Part shown: positions 1 to 5,559 of the stretch, in pieces | How the letters are laid out: the number at the start of each line of letters is the position of its first letter | How positions within the stretch are numbered: position 1 is the first letter of the stretch | From: Sulfurospirillum cavolei | GTDB taxonomy: Bacteria; Campylobacterota; Campylobacteria; Campylobacterales; Sulfurospirillaceae | Length of the DNA: 5,559 nt | Direction: 5' to 3' (one strand) | NCBI RefSeq assembly: GCF_000813325.1 | Contig: NZ_BBQE01000019.1 | Program-made: the position numbers and the translations under genes | The notes under the pieces: generated by a model | What the model was told of the DNA's origin: nothing | Seen by the model: the letters and a program-made list of their open reading frames with translations, nothing else | Databases searched by the model: none

Positions 1-118
1 GAACTGGCGGCGACCTACGTTTCCATCCCAGTAAGGGAAAGTATTATCGGCGATGAAGAGCTTAGCTTCCTGGTTCGAAATGGGACAGGGCGTTTCCTCT
101 TCTCAATAGCCACCAGAA
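1..118 (-). rRNA. rrf: 5S ribosomal RNA
   Basis: The last gene of the operon encodes 5S rRNA, a component of the large-subunit central protuberance. On the minus strand it starts near TTCTGGTGGC and ends GCCGCCAGTTC. CTGGTGGC and GCCGCCAG pair as helix I with one G-U. The internal block CCATTTCGAACCAGGAAGCTA matches the conserved loop B/C region, where E. coli has CCATGCCGAACTCAGAAGTGA. The length of about 118 nt is normal (E. coli has 120). The mature 3' end falls at or within a base or two of the window edge, so the gene is essentially complete, but the operon terminator is not visible. It lies about 268 nt downstream of 23S. The ends are inferred from helix I and could be off by 1-3 nt. 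Confidence 0.95.
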
Positions 119-120
119 TC

Positions 121-210
121 GTGAAATAAAGGATATAGGGGTCAGTTGTTTGAGTTTTTACCTTTAGGTTAAAAGTAAAACTCTGACTCCCGTTATATCA
201 TTTATTTCAC
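121..210 (-). other. 90-nt imperfect hairpin in the 23S-5S spacer, against the 5S 5' end
   Basis: The two ends form a perfect 10-bp stem (121-130 with 201-210). After one mismatch a 6-bp stem follows (132-137 with 194-199). Positions 138-145 then pair with 183-190 with one C.A mismatch in the RNA, and 156-161 pair with 175-180 around a 13-nt loop. I count about 31 base pairs in total. Its 3' end in the transcript lies about 3 nt before the predicted 5S 5' end. By position it probably serves as a pre-5S processing or folding element. No target-site duplication is visible at its edges, so there is no sign that it is an inserted element. Confidence 0.75.
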
Positions 211-253
211 CATTCTTTCGGTGATTTTAGTATTGTCTAGTCAACAAAGCGCT

Positions 254-292
254 TTACACTTAATAAGGAAGTGAAATAGCATTATCATACAA
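254..292 (-). other. 23S processing stem, trailer (3') arm
   Basis: This arm is nearly the reverse complement of 3301-3340, the sequence immediately before 23S. I count 34 Watson-Crick pairs, 3 G-U wobbles, 2 mismatches and one bulged base. The uninterrupted blocks are TTAATAAGG, AGTGAAAT, GCATTA and ATACAA. Long stems that bring the ends of 23S together are the standard RNase III substrate in bacterial pre-rRNA, so that role is inferred from position and pairing. The arm starts about 94 nt after the mature 23S 3' end, which is unusually far. Confidence 0.88.
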
Positions 293-306
293 TAATACCT
301 CATACG

Positions 307-324
307 AAAAAGCCAAAGCTTTTT
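307..324 (-). other. Short A+T-rich hairpin within the 23S trailer
   Basis: AAAAAGC pairs with GCTTTTT around a 4-nt loop, reading AAAAAGCTTTGGCTTTTT on the transcribed strand. It lies between the 23S 3' end and the trailer arm of the processing stem. It looks slightly like a weak intrinsic terminator, but the stem is nearly all A-U and 5S follows downstream, so termination here is unlikely. Confidence 0.55.
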
Positions 325-340
325 TGTGCTTTAGTATTTG

Positions 341-378
341 CTACTTTAGCTTGGACTTAGTTCAAGCGTTAAAAGTAG
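341..378 (-). other. Two-part hairpin directly after the 23S 3' end
   Basis: On the transcribed strand CTACTTT (378-372) pairs with AAAGTAG (347-341). Inside it GCTTG (367-363) pairs with CAAGC (353-349) around a 9-nt loop. The stem has 12 base pairs separated by a small asymmetric internal loop. It begins about 9 nt beyond the predicted mature 23S end. It may shield or guide 3'-end trimming; that role is inference. Confidence 0.6.
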
Positions 379-386
379 ATTAATAT

Positions 387-3300
<2,914 letters not shown>

Positions 3301-3340
3301 TTGTATTCTAATGCACATTTCACTCCCTTATTAAATGTAA
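3301..3340 (-). other. 23S processing stem, leader (5') arm
   Basis: This arm directly precedes the predicted 23S 5' end and pairs with 254-292 as described for that arm. Three of the differences between the arms are G-U wobbles that keep the helix intact, which suggests the stem itself is under selection. It is the probable RNase III site that releases pre-23S from the tRNA-bearing part of the transcript. Confidence 0.88.
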
Positions 3341-3496
3341 TGAAACATTCAACAAGTTGTAAATTGTTTTTTTGCGTTTTGTTGACTTTGACAATATTAA
3401 ATTAAATAACTTTAGACTAAAAAAGTCTAATAACAATCTTCTTATTGAAAACTGTTATTAAACTTCTTACTCTCTTTTTGACAATGCCCATTAAAA
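3341..3496 (-). other. tRNA-Ala to 23S spacer with two hairpins
   Basis: This very A+T-rich spacer (156 nt) has no gene. TTAGACT (3412-3418) and AGTCTAA (3424-3430) form a perfect 7-bp hairpin around five A residues (T on the transcribed strand). TAATAACA (3428-3435) and TGTTATTA (3453-3460) form a second stem that overlaps the first by 3 nt, so the two compete at the edge. The motif ATTGTCAAA occurs twice on the transcribed strand (3485-3477 and 3395-3387). No clear boxA antitermination element in the correct orientation was recognised here. Confidence 0.7.
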
Positions 3497-3572
3497 TGGT
3501 GGAGAATAGCGGGATCGAACCGCTGACCTCCTGCGTGCAAAGCAGGCGCTCTCCCAGCTGAGCTAATTCCCC
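3497..3572 (-). tRNA. alaT: tRNA-Ala (anticodon TGC)
   Basis: The minus strand gives a full 76-nt cloverleaf with encoded CCA. The acceptor GGGGAAT pairs with ATTCTCC, and the third pair is G3-U70, the hallmark identity element of alanine tRNAs. The anticodon stem CCTGC/GCAGG encloses TTTGCAC, with TGC at 3539-3537, and the T arm contains GGTTCGATCC. It is co-transcribed with the rRNAs and follows tRNA-Ile after a single base. The symbol alaT is used by analogy with rRNA-operon copies in E. coli. Confidence 0.98.
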
Positions 3573-3573
3573 A

Positions 3574-3650
3574 TGGTGGGCTTAAGAGGACTCGAACCTC
3601 TGACCTTACCCTTATCAGGGGTACGCTCTAACCACCTGAGCTATAAGCCC
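3574..3650 (-). tRNA. ileT: tRNA-Ile (anticodon GAT)
   Basis: The minus strand gives a 77-nt cloverleaf with encoded CCA. Acceptor GGGCTTA pairs with TAAGCCC. The anticodon stem TACCC/GGGTA encloses CTGATAA, with GAT at 3616-3614, and the T arm contains GGTTCGAGTCC. It lies between the 16S trailer stem and tRNA-Ala. The order 16S-Ile-Ala-23S is the common bacterial arrangement. The symbol is by analogy with E. coli rRNA-operon copies. Confidence 0.98.
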
Positions 3651-3657
3651 CTTTTTC

Positions 3658-3693
3658 ATTCAATCTCTCAAAACTAAATAAGCAACCAAGCTA
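3658..3693 (-). other. 16S processing stem, trailer (3') arm
   Basis: This arm aligns without gaps over 36 columns to the reverse complement of 5402-5437. That gives 31 Watson-Crick pairs, 3 G-U wobbles and 2 mismatches, including the perfect blocks ATTCAATCT and CTAAATAAGC. It lies 46 nt beyond the 16S 3' end and 7 nt before tRNA-Ile. Position and pairing identify it as half of the pre-16S stem normally cut by RNase III. Confidence 0.9.
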
Positions 3694-3701
3694 TTCTCGC
3701 C

Positions 3702-3727
3702 GAGACACCATTGTGAGATAGTGTCTC
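3702..3727 (-). other. Hairpin in the 16S trailer
   Basis: GAGACAC (3727-3721 on the transcribed strand) pairs perfectly with GTGTCTC (3708-3702) around a 12-nt loop. It fills most of the gap between the mature 16S 3' end and the processing stem. It may help the nucleases that mature the 16S 3' end, but that role is inferred only from position. Confidence 0.65.
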
Positions 3728-3739
3728 TTATACTCTAGA

Positions 3740-5246
<1,507 letters not shown>

Positions 5247-5247
<1 letters not shown>

Positions 5248-5288
5248 AATGTTTCTTCAAAGCGAAGTAATTCGCTTTGAATTCATTA
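5247..5288 (-). other. Strong hairpin at the 16S 5' boundary
   Basis: TTCAAAGCGAA (5256-5266) and TTCGCTTTGAA (5271-5281) form a perfect 11-bp stem with a 4-nt loop. Beyond a small internal loop TAATG (5247-5251) pairs with CATTA (5284-5288). The base of the structure touches the predicted first base of 16S. It is the strongest local hairpin in the leader and a plausible guide for 5'-end maturation or early folding. Confidence 0.7.
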
Positions 5289-5290
5289 CA

Positions 5291-5336
5291 CTAAAGCTAG
5301 ACCTTACGGTCAGAATCGACGAATCGAAATCTTTAG
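5291..5336 (-). other. Leader stem-loop with a GTAA-capped inner hairpin
   Basis: CTAAAG (5291-5296) pairs with CTTTAG (5331-5336). Inside it the transcribed strand reads GACC-GTAA-GGTC (5311-5300), a 4-bp stem closed by a GNRA-type tetraloop. Together with the hairpin at 5247-5288 it makes the region upstream of 16S highly folded. Confidence 0.5.
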
Positions 5337-5401
5337 TTTTATGAAGTTTGATTTATCTCTTTTATTCCGAAGAGTTGATAATCTCTTACATGTTTGCGTC
5401 C

Positions 5402-5437
5402 TAGCTCGGTCGCTTATTTAGATTTCAAAGATTGAAT
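5402..5437 (-). other. 16S processing stem, leader (5') arm
   Basis: This arm pairs with 3658-3693, enclosing all of 16S. It lies about 154 nt upstream of the mature 16S 5' end, a gap filled by leader hairpins. The two mismatches sit together in the middle of the helix, and the flanks of 9 and 20 columns are otherwise paired, three of them by G-U wobbles. Confidence 0.9.
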
Positions 5438-5441
5438 TTGA

Positions 5442-5454
5442 CATTGTTAAAATG
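5442..5454 (-). promoter_or_regulatory. Candidate boxA antitermination element
   Basis: The transcribed strand reads CATTTTAACAATG between the promoter and the 16S processing stem. It resembles the E. coli leader boxA core CTTTAACAAT, where NusB-NusE bind nascent rRNA, and lies in the usual place just before the processing stem. The first bases differ from consensus, so this is a tentative call. Confidence 0.4.
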
Positions 5455-5465
5455 GTAATGAACGT

Positions 5466-5520
5466 GAAGCTAATCCCCTACTTTGGGTGCTTCTCTTTAA
5501 CCCCGTTCTCTCAAACGAGG
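5466..5520 (-). other. Two hairpins at the start of the rRNA leader
   Basis: CCTCGTT (5520-5514) pairs with AACGGGG (5507-5501) around a 6-nt loop, with one T-G pair. A second stem joins GAAGC (5493-5489) to GCTTC (5470-5466), with inner CCC/GGG pairing. If transcription starts near 5519-5521, the first hairpin forms the very 5' end of the precursor and could affect its stability. Confidence 0.5.
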
Positions 5521-5559
5521 ACGAAATTATATACTCGCATTCCTTAAAAAAAGGTTAAA
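5519..5559 (-). promoter_or_regulatory. Probable sigma-70 promoter of the rRNA operon
   Basis: The transcribed strand has a perfect -10 box TATAAT at 5531-5526, within GTATATAATTTCG. Upstream lies a T-rich tract (about 5552-5544) instead of a recognisable TTGACA, which fits promoters of Campylobacter-type bacteria that rely on periodic A/T tracts more than on a -35 box. The predicted start is near 5519, giving a leader of about 270 nt. Any upstream activating sequence or second promoter would lie beyond the window. Confidence 0.7.

Larger units (their letters stand above)
119..386 (-). other. 23S-5S internal transcribed spacer
   Basis: This 268-nt A+T-rich spacer holds no tRNA and no open reading frame of note. 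In transcript order it contains two small hairpins just after 23S (378-341 and 324-307), the distal arm of the 23S processing stem (292-254), a short unassigned stretch (253-211), and the large hairpin against 5S (210-121). A perfect palindrome, AAAGCGCTTT, lies at 246-255 at the base of the processing stem. No promoter was recognised inside it. Confidence 0.85.

Noticed and set aside
121..210. The large inverted repeat as a miniature transposable element.
   Set aside because: No flanking direct repeat is visible, and the position against 5S is better explained by a processing structure. A genome search for copies would decide.
307..324. Possible intrinsic terminator after 23S.
   Set aside because: The stem is almost entirely A-U with only two G-C pairs, the following T run is short, and 5S lies downstream in the same operon.
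5491..5502. CTCTTTAACCCC, a boxA-like sequence on the plus strand.
   Set aside because: It is antisense to transcription, so it would not be present in the leader RNA as boxA, and its end diverges from the consensus.

Overview
This window is a complete, or almost complete, bacterial ribosomal RNA operon lying entirely on the minus strand. In transcription order it holds a promoter and structured leader (5559 to about 5248), 16S rRNA (5247-3740), tRNA-Ile(GAT), tRNA-Ala(TGC), 23S rRNA (about 3300-387) and 5S rRNA (about 118-1). I see no protein-coding gene. Every open reading frame over about 70 codons lies inside the 16S or 23S gene and is a by-product of rRNA sequence.

The 16S sequence points to Campylobacterota (formerly Epsilonproteobacteria). 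Signs are the short helix-17 region, the segment reading GGTAAAATCCGTAGATATC, the phrase CCTTACCTGGGCTTGATATC, and TTGTACTCACCGCCC where most bacteria have TTGTACACACCGCCC. From memory, the V1-V6 text looks most like marine Arcobacteraceae, but no alignment was run, so family level is only moderately sure. The A+T-rich spacers fit this group.

The spacers carry the most individual information. The 16S leader and trailer can form a 36-column ungapped stem (5402-5437 with 3658-3693). The 23S leader and trailer can form a roughly 40-bp stem (3301-3340 with 254-292). Both are the expected precursor-processing stems of the type cut by RNase III. The 23S stem is lopsided: it abuts the mature 5' end but starts about 94 nt beyond the mature 3' end, and that extra stretch folds into two hairpins. 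A separate 90-nt imperfect hairpin (121-210) sits directly against the 5' end of 5S. The two tRNAs are separated by one nucleotide, and both encode their CCA ends.

The promoter has a clear TATAAT box (5526-5531) next to a T-rich tract but no good -35 box. The terminator after 5S lies outside the window. I found no mobile element, CRISPR array, rRNA intron, 23S intervening sequence or novel system. The unusual points are details of rRNA precursor processing.
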